Below, in pieces: positions 18,351 through 30,926 of a DNA stretch of 64,000 nucleotides (position 1 is the stretch's first letter; the number at the start of each line of letters is the position of its first letter). Below the pieces are notes generated by a model, which ran no database searches, was not told the DNA's origin, and was given only the letters and a program-made list of their open reading frames with translations. Where the stretch lies: contig NZ_JTEO01000002.1 of NCBI RefSeq assembly GCF_024500045.1, positions 558,001 through 622,000 on the forward strand, in the 5' to 3' direction. Source of the DNA: Methanolobus chelungpuianus (lineage in GTDB: Archaea > Halobacteriota > Methanosarcinia > Methanosarcinales > Methanosarcinaceae). A program made the position numbers and the translations under genes.

Positions 18351-18563
18351 TTGGACATTACGCTTGCGATTTTGAAGATTGCTATGAACGGCGCCAAGAA
18401 GACGCAAATCGTATATGGCGCCAACCTTAATTCAACGATAGCGAACAAATATCTGGAACGACTTGAAGACAAGCAGCTCATCGAACAAAAGGGTAACCTG
18501 TTCGTGACGACTGACAAAGGCCGTGTGTATAAAGACCTTGCCAGCGAACTTGATGTTCGCTAG
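18351..18563 (+). CDS. Small winged helix-turn-helix protein
   Basis: A protein of about 70 residues forming a single winged helix-turn-helix (ITLAILKIAMNGAKKTQIVY, STIANKYLERLEDKQLIEQ, then the wing FVTTDKGRVYKDL), like archaeal HTH_45-type regulators. The protein-like frame extends upstream (RRSRL) without an ATG. TTG at 18351 is the only standard start, while a GGGGGG run at 18323-18328 would suit an unusual ATC or ATT start a few codons earlier. A TATA-like GTATAAAAG near 18309 favours a short leader and TTG. A T8 run follows at 18571-18578. Confidence 0.7.
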   Translation: MDITLAILKIAMNGAKKTQIVYGANLNSTIANKYLERLEDKQLIEQKGNLFVTTDKGRVYKDLASELDVR

Positions 18564-18570
18564 GTGCAGG

Positions 18571-18578
18571 TTTTTTTT
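18571..18578 (+). terminator. Oligo-T terminator after the winged-helix gene
   Basis: Eight consecutive T start eight bases after the stop codon, matching the archaeal oligo-T termination signal and separating this gene from the PolD gene. Confidence 0.5.
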
Positions 18579-18729
18579 GCAGCTGTAAAAACGACTTGTA
18601 TTTTATAGTAACTGCTTCTCATAGTAACTCCTGAACTATCTATCACCGGTTCTCTTTTTGCAGGACAATACTTTTTATCCTCAGGCACAATAGGGAATAG
18701 GTAAAACAGGTCATGTGCAGAGGTTGTAA

Positions 18730-21700
18730 ATGGGCGAGATAGTTGTAAGCGACTCCATGAGGGCTTATTTTGAGACTCTTGAGTCGGAGTTGAAACACGA
18801 GATCGAGATTGCCAACAGGGCGCGCTCCAGGGGCAAGGACCCAAAGCCCTGGGTGGAGATACCTCTCGCAAAGGACCTTGCGGACAGGGTGGAGAACCTC
18901 ATCGGCGTAAAAGGCGTGGCAGCCCAGATACGCATATTCGATGAGACGATGTCCCGTGAGGAAGGCGCACTTGCTATCGGTAAGGCAGTGGCCGAGGGTG
19001 TTGTAGGTGAATTCCCTTCCCGGGCCGCGGCCATTGAAGCTGCTATCCGTGTTTCGGTTGCGATGCTCACCGAGGGTGTGGTTGCGGCGCCCATTGAAGG
19101 TATAGACCGTGTTGACATAGGCAAGAACGACGACGGTTCCGAGTATATAAGTATTTTTTATGCAGGCCCCATACGCAGTGCGGGAGGCACGGCCCAGGCC
19201 CTGTCCGTGCTTGTGGGGGACTATGTAAGGCGCGCTGTGGGCATTGACAGGTACAAGCCGCGCAAGGAAGAGGTTGAAAGGTACGTTGAGGAGATTCTGC
19301 TTTACAGGCGTGTGGCTACGTTGCAGTACACTCCCAGTGAGGATGAGATCAGACTGATAGTCGAGAACTGTCCCATATGTATAGACGGGGAGCCCACCGA
19401 GGCTGAAGAGGTGGAGGGTCACCGCGACATGGACAGGATAGAGACCAACAGGATACGCGGAGGCATGGCCCTTGTGCTTGCCGAGGGCCTGGCCCTGAAA
19501 GCACCCAAGGTCCTGAAACATGTAAATAAGCTGGAGCTTGACGGCTGGGACTGGCTCAACAAGCTCATCTCCGGTACAAAGGGCGGCGAGAGCAAGGACG
19601 AGACAAAAGGTATCAAGCCCAAGGAGAAGTATCTCACCGACCTGATAGCAGGCAGGCCTGTGTTCTCTCATCCAATGCGGCCGGGAGGCTTCAGGCTGCG
19701 GTACGGAAGATCCAGGAACACATCATTTGCCGCGGCCGGAATAAGCCCTGCCAGTATGGTAATTCTGGACAGTTTCATTGTCGCGGGCACGCAGCTTAAG
19801 GTAGAGCGCCCCGGCAAGGCAGCGGGCATGGCCCCGGTGGATTCCCTGGAAGGGCCGACGGTAAGACTGAAGTCCGGAGACCTGCTCAGGATAGATGATG
19901 AAAAGACTGCCTATGAGCTGCACCCTGAAGTGGAGTATATTATCGACATAGGCGAGATACTTATAAATTACGGTGACTTCCTGGAGAACAATCACCCTTT
20001 GATCCCCGCATCATATTGTTTTGAATGGTGGATACAGGAATTCCATAAAATCGCTCCTGATAATGGTCTGGATGTCTCTGTCCTGAAGGACCCGTCACAG
20101 GAGTTCGCACTTGAACTGTGCGAGGCCTATGGAGCGCCCCTGCATCCGAAGTTCACTCATCTCTGGCACGATATTAATGCGGAGGATTTTGCCAGGCTGT
20201 CGGCATTCGTGTCCGGGCATGGTTCGCTCAATAAGGAAGAGGGCTGTCTGGAACTCCCGTTCGACCTCGCATGTTCTGCTGGCATTAAGAATATCCTTGA
20301 AGTGTTGCTTGTGCATCACAGGATCAGGGGCGAAAAGATAACAATTGTCGATCCGAAGCCTTTCATACGCTGCCTCGGACTGAATGAGGAACTTGGCAGG
20401 TGTTGGGAGAATCTTCAGTCCGGGGACGCCCTTGAGGCTGTCAACCAGGTGAGCGGCCTCATAGTCCGCGCACGTGCTCCCATGAGGATAGGCGCAAGGA
20501 TGGGAAGGCCTGAGAAATCCAACAAGAGGAAAATGTCCCCTGCTCCCCATGTGCTGTTCCCGATAGGCGATACGGGCGGGAATACCAGGAAACTGGAGAG
20601 CGCTGCCAGCTATAAGGAGTCTATGAACGACAGGATAGGTCTCATAAAAGTGGAGCTCGGCAACAGGGTATGTCCCTCATGCGGGACCCAGACCTATGAA
20701 TACCGCTGCGGCTGCGGGGAATTCACCATCCCCAAGCTGTCCTGCCCGAGATGCGGCATATCGGTGCAGAAAGAGGAATGCCCGAAATGCGGCACCAAGA
20801 CCACATGTGTTAAGATCCAGGCGATCGACTTCAAAAGCATCTACCAGGGAGCTTTTGAGAGGCTTGGCGAGCGCGATAGCAGCATAGAGCTCAAAGGCGT
20901 CAAGCGCATGATGTCCAGGGATATGACGCCGGAGCCCCTGGAAAAAGGTATATTGAGGGCCAAGTATGATGTATTCACTTTCAAGGACGGGACTGTCAGG
21001 TACGATATGTCCGACATCCCCCTGACACATATCCGGGCCGATGAGCTTGGAATAACTGTGGACATGCTGCACGGGCTGGGATATTACGAGGACGCCTATG
21101 GAAAACCCCTTGAGAGGGAGGATCAGGTAGTGTGCCTGAAGGTCCAGGATATTGTGGTCTCCTATGACTGTGCAGAGTACCTGCTGCGTACAAGCAAGTA
21201 TATCGATGACCTGCTTGTGAAGTATTACAGGGAGGAGGCATTCTATAAGGCCGAGCATATCGAGGATCTGGTAGGCGCGCTAATTATGGGACTTGCTCCC
21301 CATACATCTGCTGGAGTGCTGGGCCGGCTTGTCGGTTTCACGAAAGCTTCGGTGGGCTATGCACACCCTTTTTTCCATGCTGCAAAGAGGCGTAACTGCG
21401 ACGGTGACGAAGACTGCGTTATGATGCTCATGGACGGGCTTTTGAACTTCTCCCGTGACTATCTTCCTGAGAAGAGGGGAGGCAAGATGGATGCTCCCCT
21501 CGTGCTGACCACAAGGCTCGATCCCAGTGAGGTGGACAAGGAGGCGCATAATATTGACGTGTGTGATCATTATCCGCTGGAGTTCTATGAGGCAACCCTT
21601 GAGTACCCAAACCCAAAGGACTTCGAGAAGGTCATAGACCTTGTAAGCCGCAGGCTTGGCACGCCCCTCCAGTATGATAATTTCATGTTCACCCACGATA

Positions 21701-22149
21701 CGACTGACATCGCTGCAGGACCCCTGAACTGTGCCTACAAGACACTGGGCAGCATGGTGGAGAAAATGGACGCCCAGCTTGCCCTTGCAGATAAGCTGCG
21801 CGCGGTCGATGCTGCAGATGTCGCGGAACGGGTGCTGATATCCCATTTCCTGCCGGATATGTTCGGTAACCTCAGGGCATTTTCAAGGCAGGGTACACGG
21901 TGCATGAAATGTGCCGCCAAGTTCAGAAGGCCGCCACTGACGGGAATATGCCCCAAGTGCGGTGGGAACGTGATACTCACAGTCCACGAAGGCGCTGTAA
22001 AAAAGTACCTTGAAGTCTCAAAGAGGGTTGCTGAGAAGTATAACGTATCGAATTATACGAAACAGAGGATTGAGCTGCTGGGTCTGGACATGAAATCCCT
22101 CTTCGAGAACGACAAGTCCAGGCAGCTGGGGCTCTCCGAGTTCATGTGA
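18730..22149 (+). CDS. polC: DNA polymerase II (PolD) large subunit DP2
   Basis: The 1139-residue catalytic subunit of euryarchaeal PolD, which replicates DNA together with the DP1 small subunit (not in this window). Visible landmarks are the N-terminal block [18 protein letters not shown], the [20 protein letters not shown] region, catalytic acidic residues in [20 protein letters not shown], and zinc-finger groups (CPSCG...CGCGEF...CPRCG...CPKCG, and CMKCAAKF...CPKCGG near the end). Length is standard, and no intein interrupts the usual insertion sites. GAGGTTGTAA precedes the ATG. The end is convergent with mmp10. Confidence 0.96.
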   Translation: MGEIVVSDSMRAYFETLESELKHEIEIANRARSRGKDPKPWVEIPLAKDLADRVENLIGVKGVAAQIRIFDETMSREEGALAIGKAVAEGVVGEFPSRAAAIEAAIRVSVAMLTEGVVAAPIEGIDRVDIGKNDDGSEYISIFYAGPIRSAGGTAQALSVLVGDYVRRAVGIDRYKPRKEEVERYVEEILLYRRVATLQYTPSEDEIRLIVENCPICIDGEPTEAEEVEGHRDMDRIETNRIRGGMALVLAEGLALKAPKVLKHVNKLELDGWDWLNKLISGTKGGESKDETKGIKPKEKYLTDLIAGRPVFSHPMRPGGFRLRYGRSRNTSFAAAGISPASMVILDSFIVAGTQLKVERPGKAAGMAPVDSLEGPTVRLKSGDLLRIDDEKTAYELHPEVEYIIDIGEILINYGDFLENNHPLIPASYCFEWWIQEFHKIAPDNGLDVSVLKDPSQEFALELCEAYGAPLHPKFTHLWHDINAEDFARLSAFVSGHGSLNKEEGCLELPFDLACSAGIKNILEVLLVHHRIRGEKITIVDPKPFIRCLGLNEELGRCWENLQSGDALEAVNQVSGLIVRARAPMRIGARMGRPEKSNKRKMSPAPHVLFPIGDTGGNTRKLESAASYKESMNDRIGLIKVELGNRVCPSCGTQTYEYRCGCGEFTIPKLSCPRCGISVQKEECPKCGTKTTCVKIQAIDFKSIYQGAFERLGERDSSIELKGVKRMMSRDMTPEPLEKGILRAKYDVFTFKDGTVRYDMSDIPLTHIRADELGITVDMLHGLGYYEDAYGKPLEREDQVVCLKVQDIVVSYDCAEYLLRTSKYIDDLLVKYYREEAFYKAEHIEDLVGALIMGLAPHTSAGVLGRLVGFTKASVGYAHPFFHAAKRRNCDGDEDCVMMLMDGLLNFSRDYLPEKRGGKMDAPLVLTTRLDPSEVDKEAHNIDVCDHYPLEFYEATLEYPNPKDFEKVIDLVSRRLGTPLQYDNFMFTHDTTDIAAGPLNCAYKTLGSMVEKMDAQLALADKLRAVDAADVAERVLISHFLPDMFGNLRAFSRQGTRCMKCAAKFRRPPLTGICPKCGGNVILTVHEGAVKKYLEVSKRVAEKYNVSNYTKQRIELLGLDMKSLFENDKSRQLGLSEFM

Positions 22150-22170
22150 TCATGATATTATATGGGTATG

Positions 22171-23406
22171 TTACTTTCTGACCGGAAGCCCTATGGCATT
22201 GATCTCACGGATCAGCTCGGTGAACTGTTCGATCTCGAAAGCGAGAACTTCCTCTTTGCTCATCCCGATGGACATCTCGCCATCATAGCTTAGCATATCA
22301 GGACCCCTGCGCACGAACCTGTCGATACCGTCCCTTGAGAGCACCTTCTTCGCCTCGGGATCATGTACGAAGGCCCTTCCGGGAATTATCACCGTTTCCT
22401 TTACATCATTAAGGTCCAGGGCTTCCAGGTCCTCTATGGTGATGAGGCATCCTATGTCCTTTCCAACCGCAACCACGTTGACACTGCTATTGAGCCTGGT
22501 AAAGACTTCAGAAAGGCGATCTGCCGCAGCCCTGCTTGTCAGCAGTGTCGCATCCTTGATGACCGCGGGAAGCTGTGCAAGCGCCTCATCTTCCTTCCTG
22601 ATGGCAAAGGGTGAGCCGATAAGCGGGTCCCCGAGGGGCGTACCGGTTATTCTCATGTCGTATTTCCCGGCAGCCTGGTGTACAATGCCTGCAAAATCCT
22701 CTATGCTTTGGCTATCTATTCCTTCCATGACCGGTGCGTTGTCGAGTATAAGCCCTTCCTCGCGTCTGTTGGCAAAACGCATGAGTATGGCTCCCTTCGC
22801 CCCCATGGACTCCAGATCACTGAGTGTTTTTTCAAGGGCTTGTCCGTCGTTGACTCCGGGTATGAGCACAATGGCTGCATAGACATCGCAGCCGGCGCAG
22901 AGATCCCTGAGCACCTGCAATGATTGCTCAGGATGCGGGTCATGCATGTATTTTCCACGCAGGGCGGGGTTCGTTGAAAAAACCGTGAATGAGACTTCAG
23001 TAACTCCGTATCTCAGGAAGAACTCTGCTTCGTTGCCTTCGATAAAGCCTTTGCCGCTGGTGTATCCCAGGTGGATGGGCAGACCGAACTGGGAAAGGTT
23101 GGCCACCAGTGGCATAAGCTCCGGGTAACAGCTTATATCTCCTCCTCCGCTGATGGTTATCTTGTCGATATCCTCCTGGCTGAAGCGTATCTTCTGGTAG
23201 GTTTCCTGGAATACGTACTCTGCAGGCTTGAACCCGGAGTATGATTCACGCACGCCTCTCGTACAGTAATCACAACCTTTCAGGAAAGGAAAACAATGTT
23301 TGCATCCAAAGGGCTGCACTTCCTTTACCTTCTTGAAATAGCAATAGGCACAGAATCCCTTGCAATCGACACCGGGATTCCCCCCCACATCTGCGATGAT
23401 TTCCAT
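22171..23406 (-). CDS. mmp10: Methyl-coenzyme M reductase arginine methyltransferase Mmp10 (radical SAM)
   Basis: A 411-residue B12-dependent radical-SAM enzyme that C-methylates an active-site arginine of McrA. The cluster motif is C15-x3-C19-x2-C22 (CKGFCAYC), followed by the Cys-rich [15 protein letters not shown] typical of this family. [12 protein letters not shown] and LGYTSGKGF mark the radical-SAM core. It is divergent from mcrBDCGA, matching the synteny I recall for Methanosarcina, and its expected target arginine is present in the McrA encoded here. An AAGTTTAAGTAG TATA-like box at about 23431-23444 suggests a nearly leaderless mRNA. Confidence 0.95.
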   Translation of the reverse strand: MEIIADVGGNPGVDCKGFCAYCYFKKVKEVQPFGCKHCFPFLKGCDYCTRGVRESYSGFKPAEYVFQETYQKIRFSQEDIDKITISGGGDISCYPELMPLVANLSQFGLPIHLGYTSGKGFIEGNEAEFFLRYGVTEVSFTVFSTNPALRGKYMHDPHPEQSLQVLRDLCAGCDVYAAIVLIPGVNDGQALEKTLSDLESMGAKGAILMRFANRREEGLILDNAPVMEGIDSQSIEDFAGIVHQAAGKYDMRITGTPLGDPLIGSPFAIRKEDEALAQLPAVIKDATLLTSRAAADRLSEVFTRLNSSVNVVAVGKDIGCLITIEDLEALDLNDVKETVIIPGRAFVHDPEAKKVLSRDGIDRFVRRGPDMLSYDGEMSIGMSKEEVLAFEIEQFTELIREINAIGLPVRK

Positions 23407-23489
23407 AGTGTTTTTTAGACACTATATGTACTACTTAAACTTTTGCGATAGATTCTTATCTGTCCTCAGGGGGACCCTGCCGGAGTGTA

Positions 23490-23508
23490 AATGAATATAT
23501 TATTCATT
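23490..23508. promoter_or_regulatory. Perfect palindrome in the mmp10-mcr intergenic region
   Basis: AATGAATA-TAT-TATTCATT is a perfect inverted repeat with 8-base arms. Its AT-rich centre could also act as a TATA element. It lies between the divergent mmp10 and mcr genes, so it is a candidate operator for one or both. No protein is assigned to it. Confidence 0.4.
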
Positions 23509-23597
23509 ATAATTGGAGGGTCTTATCTCAAAAGTATTTTACATTAATGTCCGGTGATTACGTGATTGGGAACAGTATGATGCAAAAGGTTTAAACA

Positions 23598-23695
23598 CCA
23601 TCGTTACTTAATAGTTCCGAGAATTCCCGATGGAAAATTTTCGTACAGGACATATGTGGTACAGAGTAATTGTTCATCAGTAACTCGGACTGTAC
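23598..23695 (+). promoter_or_regulatory. Hairpins in the probable mcr leader
   Basis: Two pairings are visible before mcrB. One is CCATCG at 23598-23603 with CGATGG at 23628-23633. The other is GTACAG-AGT at 23659-23667 with ACT (23683-23685) and CTGTAC (23690-23695). GGTTTAAACACC at 23589-23600 is a TATA-like alternative to the upstream palindrome. If it is used, the leader begins near 23620 and only the second hairpin is transcribed whole. Confidence 0.35.
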
Positions 23696-23743
23696 ATTTC
23701 CAGCTGGGTGATTTCTGAATAAGAACATAGGAGGAAAATACAC

Positions 23744-25048
23744 GTGTCTGATAAAATAGACATTTACGACGATAGAGGTAAATTGCTGGAAAGTGGTGTC
23801 GATCTTATGGATATTGCGCCAACAAGGAATGCAGCAATTCAAAACATCATTAAAGACACCAAGAGAACCGTTGCAGTCAACCTTGCCGGTATCGAGAAGG
23901 CTCTCGAGAGCGGAAAGATGGGCGGCCTCGGACGTAAGATCCTTGGAAGAGAACTCAAGTACGATGTCGTTGCCAATGCAAGCGCAATCCAGGATGCTGT
24001 CAAGAAATTCGTGATGGCAAAAGAAGGCGATGACACTCAGGTAAAGGTGCTCGCAGGCGGAAAGCAGCTCCTTGTACAGGTACCAAGCGTAAGGGCACTT
24101 GTAGGCGCTGACTATGTATCTGCAAGCACTGTGACCGGTGCAGCAGTCGTTCAGGCAATCATCGACATGTACAAGACCGATATGTTCGATGCACCAATCG
24201 TCAAGTCCGCTGTATGGGGAAGCTACCCGCAGACCATGGACATGATGGGCGGAAACATTGCATCAATCCTCAGTATCCCACAGAACAACGAAGGTCTCGG
24301 ATACTCCCTGAGGAACATCACCACCAACCACATCGCAGCCATCACCGGCAAGAAGGCAATGAATGCAGCAGCACTCTCATCCATCTTCGAGCAGGTAGGC
24401 ATGTACGAGATGGGTAACGCTGTCGGTCCTTTCGAGAGGCACCAGTTACTTGGTCTTGCATACCAGGGTCTCAACGCAGGCAACTTCGTCTACGAGATCG
24501 TCAAGGAGAACGGTAAGAACGGTACAATCGGTACTGTCGTCCAGTCAACAGTCGAGAAGGCACTTGAGGCAGGTATCATCTCCGTTGACAAGACCGCACC
24601 ATCCGGATACAAGTTCTACAAGGCAAATGACGTTTCCATGTGGAACGCATGTGCAGCAGTAGGACAGCTTGCAGCAACCATGGTAAACTGTGGTGCAGGC
24701 AGGGCGGCACAGAACGTTTCATCAACTCTCCTGTACTTCAACGACATCCTTGAGAAGGAAACAGGCCTTCCAGGCTGTGACATGGGAAGGGCACAGGGTA
24801 CCGCAGTCGGATTCTCCTTCTTCAGCCACTCAATCTACGGCGGCGGCGGACCGGGTATCTTCAACGGTAACCACGTTGTGACCAGGCACTCCAGAGGTTT
24901 CGCAATTCCATGTGTTTGTGCAGCAGTATCACTTGATGCAGGCACACAGATGTTCTCAGTCGAGAAGACATCAGCACTCGTGGGCAGCGTGTTCGGATCA
25001 ATACCAGAGTTCAAGGAGCCAATCAAGGCAGTAGCAGGAGCTCTCTAA
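23744..25048 (+). CDS. mcrB: Methyl-coenzyme M reductase, beta subunit
   Basis: A 434-residue beta subunit of the alpha2-beta2-gamma2 enzyme, which makes methane and the CoM-CoB heterodisulfide from methyl-CoM and coenzyme B using nickel factor F430. Landmarks include [41 protein letters not shown] and the glycine-rich [17 protein letters not shown] loop. The start is GTG at 23744 with AGGAGG ten bases before it. First gene of mcrBDCGA. Codon choice is strongly biased, as expected for very high expression, in contrast to flanking genes. Confidence 0.98.
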   Translation: MSDKIDIYDDRGKLLESGVDLMDIAPTRNAAIQNIIKDTKRTVAVNLAGIEKALESGKMGGLGRKILGRELKYDVVANASAIQDAVKKFVMAKEGDDTQVKVLAGGKQLLVQVPSVRALVGADYVSASTVTGAAVVQAIIDMYKTDMFDAPIVKSAVWGSYPQTMDMMGGNIASILSIPQNNEGLGYSLRNITTNHIAAITGKKAMNAAALSSIFEQVGMYEMGNAVGPFERHQLLGLAYQGLNAGNFVYEIVKENGKNGTIGTVVQSTVEKALEAGIISVDKTAPSGYKFYKANDVSMWNACAAVGQLAATMVNCGAGRAAQNVSSTLLYFNDILEKETGLPGCDMGRAQGTAVGFSFFSHSIYGGGGPGIFNGNHVVTRHSRGFAIPCVCAAVSLDAGTQMFSVEKTSALVGSVFGSIPEFKEPIKAVAGAL

Positions 25049-25087
25049 GACACAAAACCCAGTCAGGATATCAAAGGTTAAACAGAT

Positions 25088-25582
25088 ATGTCAGACCCTT
25101 CAACAGATACAGATTACCTGCAGCTTGAAATATATCCGGGCAGGCTGTTAAACCCGGATACTGCCGAGGCACTGCTCAATGAGATCGCAGAGCTGGAAGG
25201 TGTTATCAGGTTCTTCGTCCACGGACCGAGGATACCCAAAACAGTACCCTACGGCCCTGCTACCGGCGAAACGGTGAATCATCCCGCAAGGAGGATTATC
25301 ATGGTTGCCGGCCAGGAAATGGATCTTGAAGTGAGCGTAGGTGGTATTCGTCTGGAAGTCGCCGATGCCGATGTAAAGGAGAACGTCAGGGAAATCTGTG
25401 ACCGGCTGCTTCCGTTCTCATATGAGTTCAGGGAAGGCCTTTTCATACCAACCACACAGACCGTAACCGACTACGCAAAACGCGGACCGGATGCGGATCC
25501 TCTCTTACTTGGAATGACCGATCCGAAGGGCAAACTGAGAAATAAGCCCGTATGTATCCTTAAAAAGAAAGACAGCGAGTGA
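25088..25582 (+). CDS. mcrD: Methyl-coenzyme M reductase operon protein D
   Basis: A 164-residue McrD. It is not part of the finished enzyme; the family is thought to act in Mcr assembly or F430 handling. Typical segments are LEIYPGRLLNPDTAEALLNEI, FFVHGPRIPKTVPYGPATG and the C-terminal FPIP-like FIPTTQTVTDYAKRG. It sits in the conserved place between mcrB and mcrC; its stop is four bases before the mcrC start. Codon bias is visibly weaker than in mcrB, mcrG and mcrA. Confidence 0.95.
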   Translation: MSDPSTDTDYLQLEIYPGRLLNPDTAEALLNEIAELEGVIRFFVHGPRIPKTVPYGPATGETVNHPARRIIMVAGQEMDLEVSVGGIRLEVADADVKENVREICDRLLPFSYEFREGLFIPTTQTVTDYAKRGPDADPLLLGMTDPKGKLRNKPVCILKKKDSE

Positions 25583-25586
25583 TTAA

Positions 25587-26189
25587 ATGTTCGACCGGGA
25601 GACACAGGTTGTTGATTGCAGGCACGGCATGGGCCTTGGCAGAGGAGGAGGGCTCGCCCAGCGCGGGACTTTGTCCGAGACCGGAAGGGCCGATGTGATC
25701 GCCATAGCAATGAGTCCCGGAAGAAGGCACATCACAAAGCCGGTATGTGAGCTCACATACGGCATGCGTCGTGAAGAGATACAGGTCAGTGTAATGGTCC
25801 TGAACACGGGTTCAGGGGTTCCGGACACCAACATGGGCTCCGGTTCGTTCGGGATAAGTCCCGAAGAGATTGCACAGATCAACAGGCACAAGGTCGCGGT
25901 GATCCACACCGGTAATATAAGAGAGCACGTTGTAAGAAAGGTAAAGGCAATTCTGGAAGAAGCGAACGTTCCTGCAGTAGTTGTCTGCCAGACCCTCGTG
26001 GATTTTGAGGATTTTGCAGAGGCAGGAGTCAAGACAAAGATCGTAAAACCCAAAGATAGTGATATTCTGACAAAAGGAAGGGTTATGGAAATTGTGACAG
26101 GAGTTACACGAGGAGAATCATGTTCAAGGGAAAAACTGAACGAACTCGTGAAAGCTGTAAAGATCACAATGAGATCATTAGAGAATTAG
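25587..26189 (+). CDS. mcrC: Methyl-coenzyme M reductase operon protein C
   Basis: A 200-residue McrC, known as a component of the ATP-dependent activation complex that reduces Ni in F430 to Ni(I). Landmarks are DCRHGMGLGRGGGLAQRGT, VIAIAMSPGRRHITKPVC, a glycine-rich LNTGSGVPDTNMGSGSFGI stretch and VVCQTLVDFEDFAEAGV. GAGTG precedes the ATG closely. It follows mcrD by four bases and precedes mcrG by about a dozen, so the five genes should be one transcript. Confidence 0.95.
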   Translation: MFDRETQVVDCRHGMGLGRGGGLAQRGTLSETGRADVIAIAMSPGRRHITKPVCELTYGMRREEIQVSVMVLNTGSGVPDTNMGSGSFGISPEEIAQINRHKVAVIHTGNIREHVVRKVKAILEEANVPAVVVCQTLVDFEDFAEAGVKTKIVKPKDSDILTKGRVMEIVTGVTRGESCSREKLNELVKAVKITMRSLEN

Positions 26190-26201
26190 GAGTGAATGAT
26201 T

Positions 26202-26954
26202 ATGGCATATAAACCCCAGTTTTATCCAGGAGCAACATCCGTTGCAGAAAACAGAAGGAAGCACATGTCAGGTAAAGTGGAGAAACTCAGAGACATCTCC
26301 GATGATGACCTGACACTCGTACTCGGGCACCGCGCACCGGGAAGTGACTACCCAAGCACCCACCCACCACTCGCAGAGATGGGTGAGCCGGATGATTCTA
26401 TCAGGCAGCTTGTCGAAGCAACACCAGGAGCAAAGGCTGGTGACAGGGTAAGGTACGTACAGTTCGTTGACTCAATGTACAACGGTCCGTCAGTACCATA
26501 CTTCAGATCCTACAACGCAGCAATCAACTTCAGAGGTGTCGACCCGGGAACACTCTCCGGTCGTCAGGTCGTTGAGGCACGTGAGAGGGACATGGAACAG
26601 GTTGCAAAGTTCCAGCTGGAAACAGAGATGACCTGCCCGGCACTGTCAAGCCTCAGGGGCGCAACAGTCCACGGTCACTCCCTGAGACTCCCTGAAGACG
26701 GCGTGATGTTCGACATGCTCGACAGGGCAAGGAAGGAAGGCAACAACATCATAATGCACAAGGACCAGGTAGGCAGGCCCATAGACAAGAAGGTCAACCT
26801 CGGCAAGCCAATGTCAGATGCAGAGGCCGCAAAGAGGACCACTATTTACCGTGTCGACAATGTCGCATTCAGAGATGACAAGGAAGTCATTGAGTGGGTC
26901 CACAGAGTATTCGACCAGAGAACCATCTACGGCTTCAAGCCTTTGAACAAATGA
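26202..26954 (+). CDS. mcrG: Methyl-coenzyme M reductase, gamma subunit
   Basis: A 250-residue gamma subunit. It begins [20 protein letters not shown], matching the family N-terminus, so the ATG at 26202 is chosen over the in-frame ATG at 26196; GGAGTG lies just upstream. Conserved blocks include [33 protein letters not shown] and [19 protein letters not shown]. It contributes to the F430 and coenzyme B binding channel. Codon use is highly biased. McrA begins 10 bases after the stop. Confidence 0.97.
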   Translation: MAYKPQFYPGATSVAENRRKHMSGKVEKLRDISDDDLTLVLGHRAPGSDYPSTHPPLAEMGEPDDSIRQLVEATPGAKAGDRVRYVQFVDSMYNGPSVPYFRSYNAAINFRGVDPGTLSGRQVVEARERDMEQVAKFQLETEMTCPALSSLRGATVHGHSLRLPEDGVMFDMLDRARKEGNNIIMHKDQVGRPIDKKVNLGKPMSDAEAAKRTTIYRVDNVAFRDDKEVIEWVHRVFDQRTIYGFKPLNK

Positions 26955-26964
26955 GGTGATGATA

Positions 26965-28683
<1,719 letters not shown>

Positions 28684-28698
28684 GTTCAATAAGACCAG

Positions 28699-28733
28699 AG
28701 TAGGCTTCATGCCTACTTCTCTTCTCTTTTTTT
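28699..28733 (+). terminator. Terminator of the mcr operon
   Basis: AGTAGGC (28699-28705) pairs perfectly with GCCTACT (28711-28717) around a TTCAT loop and is followed by a pyrimidine tract ending in T7 (28727-28733). It lies 16 bases after the mcrA stop. Confidence 0.75.
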
Positions 28734-28872
28734 ATCATTCGTTTTCATAGCTCTTATTCTGGCTTTTTTCTTATCCTGCGCTATTGATAATGCTTAAATA
28801 TTGCAAAACCATTGTTTTTAGCATACTTCCTAAATTCAACTTATCATATTTATTTTCGAAGGAGAGCGCAAC

Positions 28873-30924
28873 ATGCAATACAGTCTGGGAATAGATGCCG
28901 GTGGAACGTTTACAGACGCAGTTATCGTTCGTGATTCGGATGGCGTGATAGTGGAGTCTGCCAAGGTGCTCACCACATATCCTGACCCCATAGCCGGCAT
29001 TAAAGGTGTCATTGATAAGCTGTCGCCCGAGTATGTGAAGGATGTCAAACTGGTTTCCGTCTCAACGACCCTGTCCACGAATACCATACTTGAGGATACG
29101 GGTTTTCCGGTGGGTGTGATTCTGGTAGGGGATTATGTCATCCCGAAGGAGGGTTTCCCTGCGAAGTACTACGTCCGGCTCAGCGGAGGGCACACCAGTA
29201 ACGGCGAGGAGGCTGCGCCTCTTGACGAGGAAGGGGTCAGGAAGTTCGCAATGGAGATAAAGGACCATGTGGCCGCGTTTGCAGTATCCTCCTTCTTCAG
29301 TAACAGGAATTCCGAGCACGAGCTTCGGGTCAAGAAGATGATCCGTGACCTTACCGGCTTGCCTGTGGTATGCGGACACGAGCTCTCCCAGGAAGTGGGA
29401 GCATATGACCGCTCCATAACAGCCTATCTTAACGCACAACTGCTTCCTATCACGCACAAGTTCATCCAGTCCATCATGCAGGACATCCGTTCAAGAGGTA
29501 TCGATGCCAGCCTCCTCATGCTCAAGTGTGACGGCTCGGTAGTAGGCATGGAGGAAGCCCTGGAAAGGCCCATAGAGTCTATCTTCTCGGGGCCGGCTGC
29601 CAGTCTTGTGGGCGCAGCCTATCTCACAGGATATGATACGTGCGCCATGGTGGATGTGGGAGGTACAAGCACCGACGTGGCGCTTATACGCAACGGCATC
29701 CCGGAGCTGAGCGACCAGGGAGCCGTCGTGGGCGGCTGGAAGACAATGGTAAAGGCCATCAGGATGGAAACATCTGCTACCGGCGGCGATAGCCATGTGT
29801 GGGTACACGATGAGAAGATGTTCATCGGTCCCAGGAGGGTAATTCCATTATGTCGCGCCGCAGTGGAGTACCCGGGTTTCATGGCCAAGCTCCAGGAGTG
29901 CAAGGCGCCTTCCCGGAAGCTGTTCTGTGAGAATGTACAGCCAACTAAGTTCTTCGTGAGGACGGCCAGCAGGCCTCTGGAGCTGAGCAGGTTCGAAGAG
30001 GAGATATACGATGCCATACAGGGCGTACCCGTATCCTACCACGAGCTCTTCATCAGGCTCAAGAAACAGCCCAGTGTCAGGTCGCTGGACAGCCTTATCC
30101 AGAAGCGCCTGGTGCAGGCCATTGCATTCACTCCCACAGATGCATTGCACGTGCTCGGCGAGTTCAGGCTATGGGATGCCCAGGCATCCAGGATAGGAGC
30201 TGAGAGGCTTTCCAGGTTTGTCAAAATGGCACCGGAGGAGTTCTGTTCCGAAGTGCGGCGCAAGGTTGCAAGGAACATGGCCCATGACCTGATATCCTAT
30301 CTGATAGAGGGCATCCCGGAATCCGTGGTTGACAGGATACTGTCAGGTGAGAACTTCACACGTTTCAAGATCGAGACTCCTGTAGTGCTGCTTGGTGGCC
30401 CGGTGGGCGCTTTCAGGGAGGAGATGGGCAGGCTCATAGATGCGCAGATCATAGTCCCGGAATACTCAAGCGTCGGCAATGCAGTGGGTGCCCTCGTAGG
30501 TAAGGGCATCAAGCGGGTGGAGATACTTGTGAAGAGGGACTTCGCCCCTATAACAGGTGAGGATGTCACTCTAGAGGAACTGAAGACCGCGAAAGAGGTC
30601 GTGAAGTACTTTGTGTTCACGCCTGAAGGAAGGTACATCTTCTCCGAGCATCTGGAAGCCATTGATTTTGCGATCAGCACCGCGAAGAAAATAGTAGCCG
30701 ACTACATGCAGTCAGCAGGATATTCTCCCGGTGACGTGGATATAGAAGTCACAAGGAAGGAACTTTCCATCAGGGAAGGAGAAGAGCCTGTTGAGACCAA
30801 GGTGATTGTTGTGGGTGTTGGAACATCAAGGGCGGTGGTCGAGAAGGATGTTATCCCTGACTATATGAGAAAGAAGGCTATCAGTTCACGCAAGGCCTCA
30901 GAGTATTCGTATTCAGGAAAATGA
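28873..30924 (+). CDS. Hydantoinase/oxoprolinase family protein (HyuA-like)
   Basis: A 683-residue ASKHA-fold ATPase of the hydantoinase A/oxoprolinase family, members of which open cyclic amides such as hydantoins or 5-oxoproline with ATP. The N-terminal phosphate loop is GIDAGGTFTDAV, the second nucleotide motif is MVDVGGTSTDVALI near 255-268, and VVLLGGPVGAF and SVGNAVGAL are C-terminal. No HyuB-like partner is encoded beside it, so the classical activity is uncertain. GGAGAG precedes the ATG. It lies just after the mcr terminator, so it is a separate transcript; a link to methanogenesis is only positional. Confidence 0.8.
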   Translation: MQYSLGIDAGGTFTDAVIVRDSDGVIVESAKVLTTYPDPIAGIKGVIDKLSPEYVKDVKLVSVSTTLSTNTILEDTGFPVGVILVGDYVIPKEGFPAKYYVRLSGGHTSNGEEAAPLDEEGVRKFAMEIKDHVAAFAVSSFFSNRNSEHELRVKKMIRDLTGLPVVCGHELSQEVGAYDRSITAYLNAQLLPITHKFIQSIMQDIRSRGIDASLLMLKCDGSVVGMEEALERPIESIFSGPAASLVGAAYLTGYDTCAMVDVGGTSTDVALIRNGIPELSDQGAVVGGWKTMVKAIRMETSATGGDSHVWVHDEKMFIGPRRVIPLCRAAVEYPGFMAKLQECKAPSRKLFCENVQPTKFFVRTASRPLELSRFEEEIYDAIQGVPVSYHELFIRLKKQPSVRSLDSLIQKRLVQAIAFTPTDALHVLGEFRLWDAQASRIGAERLSRFVKMAPEEFCSEVRRKVARNMAHDLISYLIEGIPESVVDRILSGENFTRFKIETPVVLLGGPVGAFREEMGRLIDAQIIVPEYSSVGNAVGALVGKGIKRVEILVKRDFAPITGEDVTLEELKTAKEVVKYFVFTPEGRYIFSEHLEAIDFAISTAKKIVADYMQSAGYSPGDVDIEVTRKELSIREGEEPVETKVIVVGVGTSRAVVEKDVIPDYMRKKAISSRKASEYSYSGK

Positions 30925-30926
30925 GT

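Noticed and set aside
18643-19671. Long 342-codon open frame antisense to the PolD gene
   Set aside because: It is a shadow of the strongly coding plus-strand frame; no ribosome site, domain or protein-like composition.
18730-22149. Intein in the PolD large subunit
   Set aside because: The protein has normal length and uninterrupted catalytic motifs.
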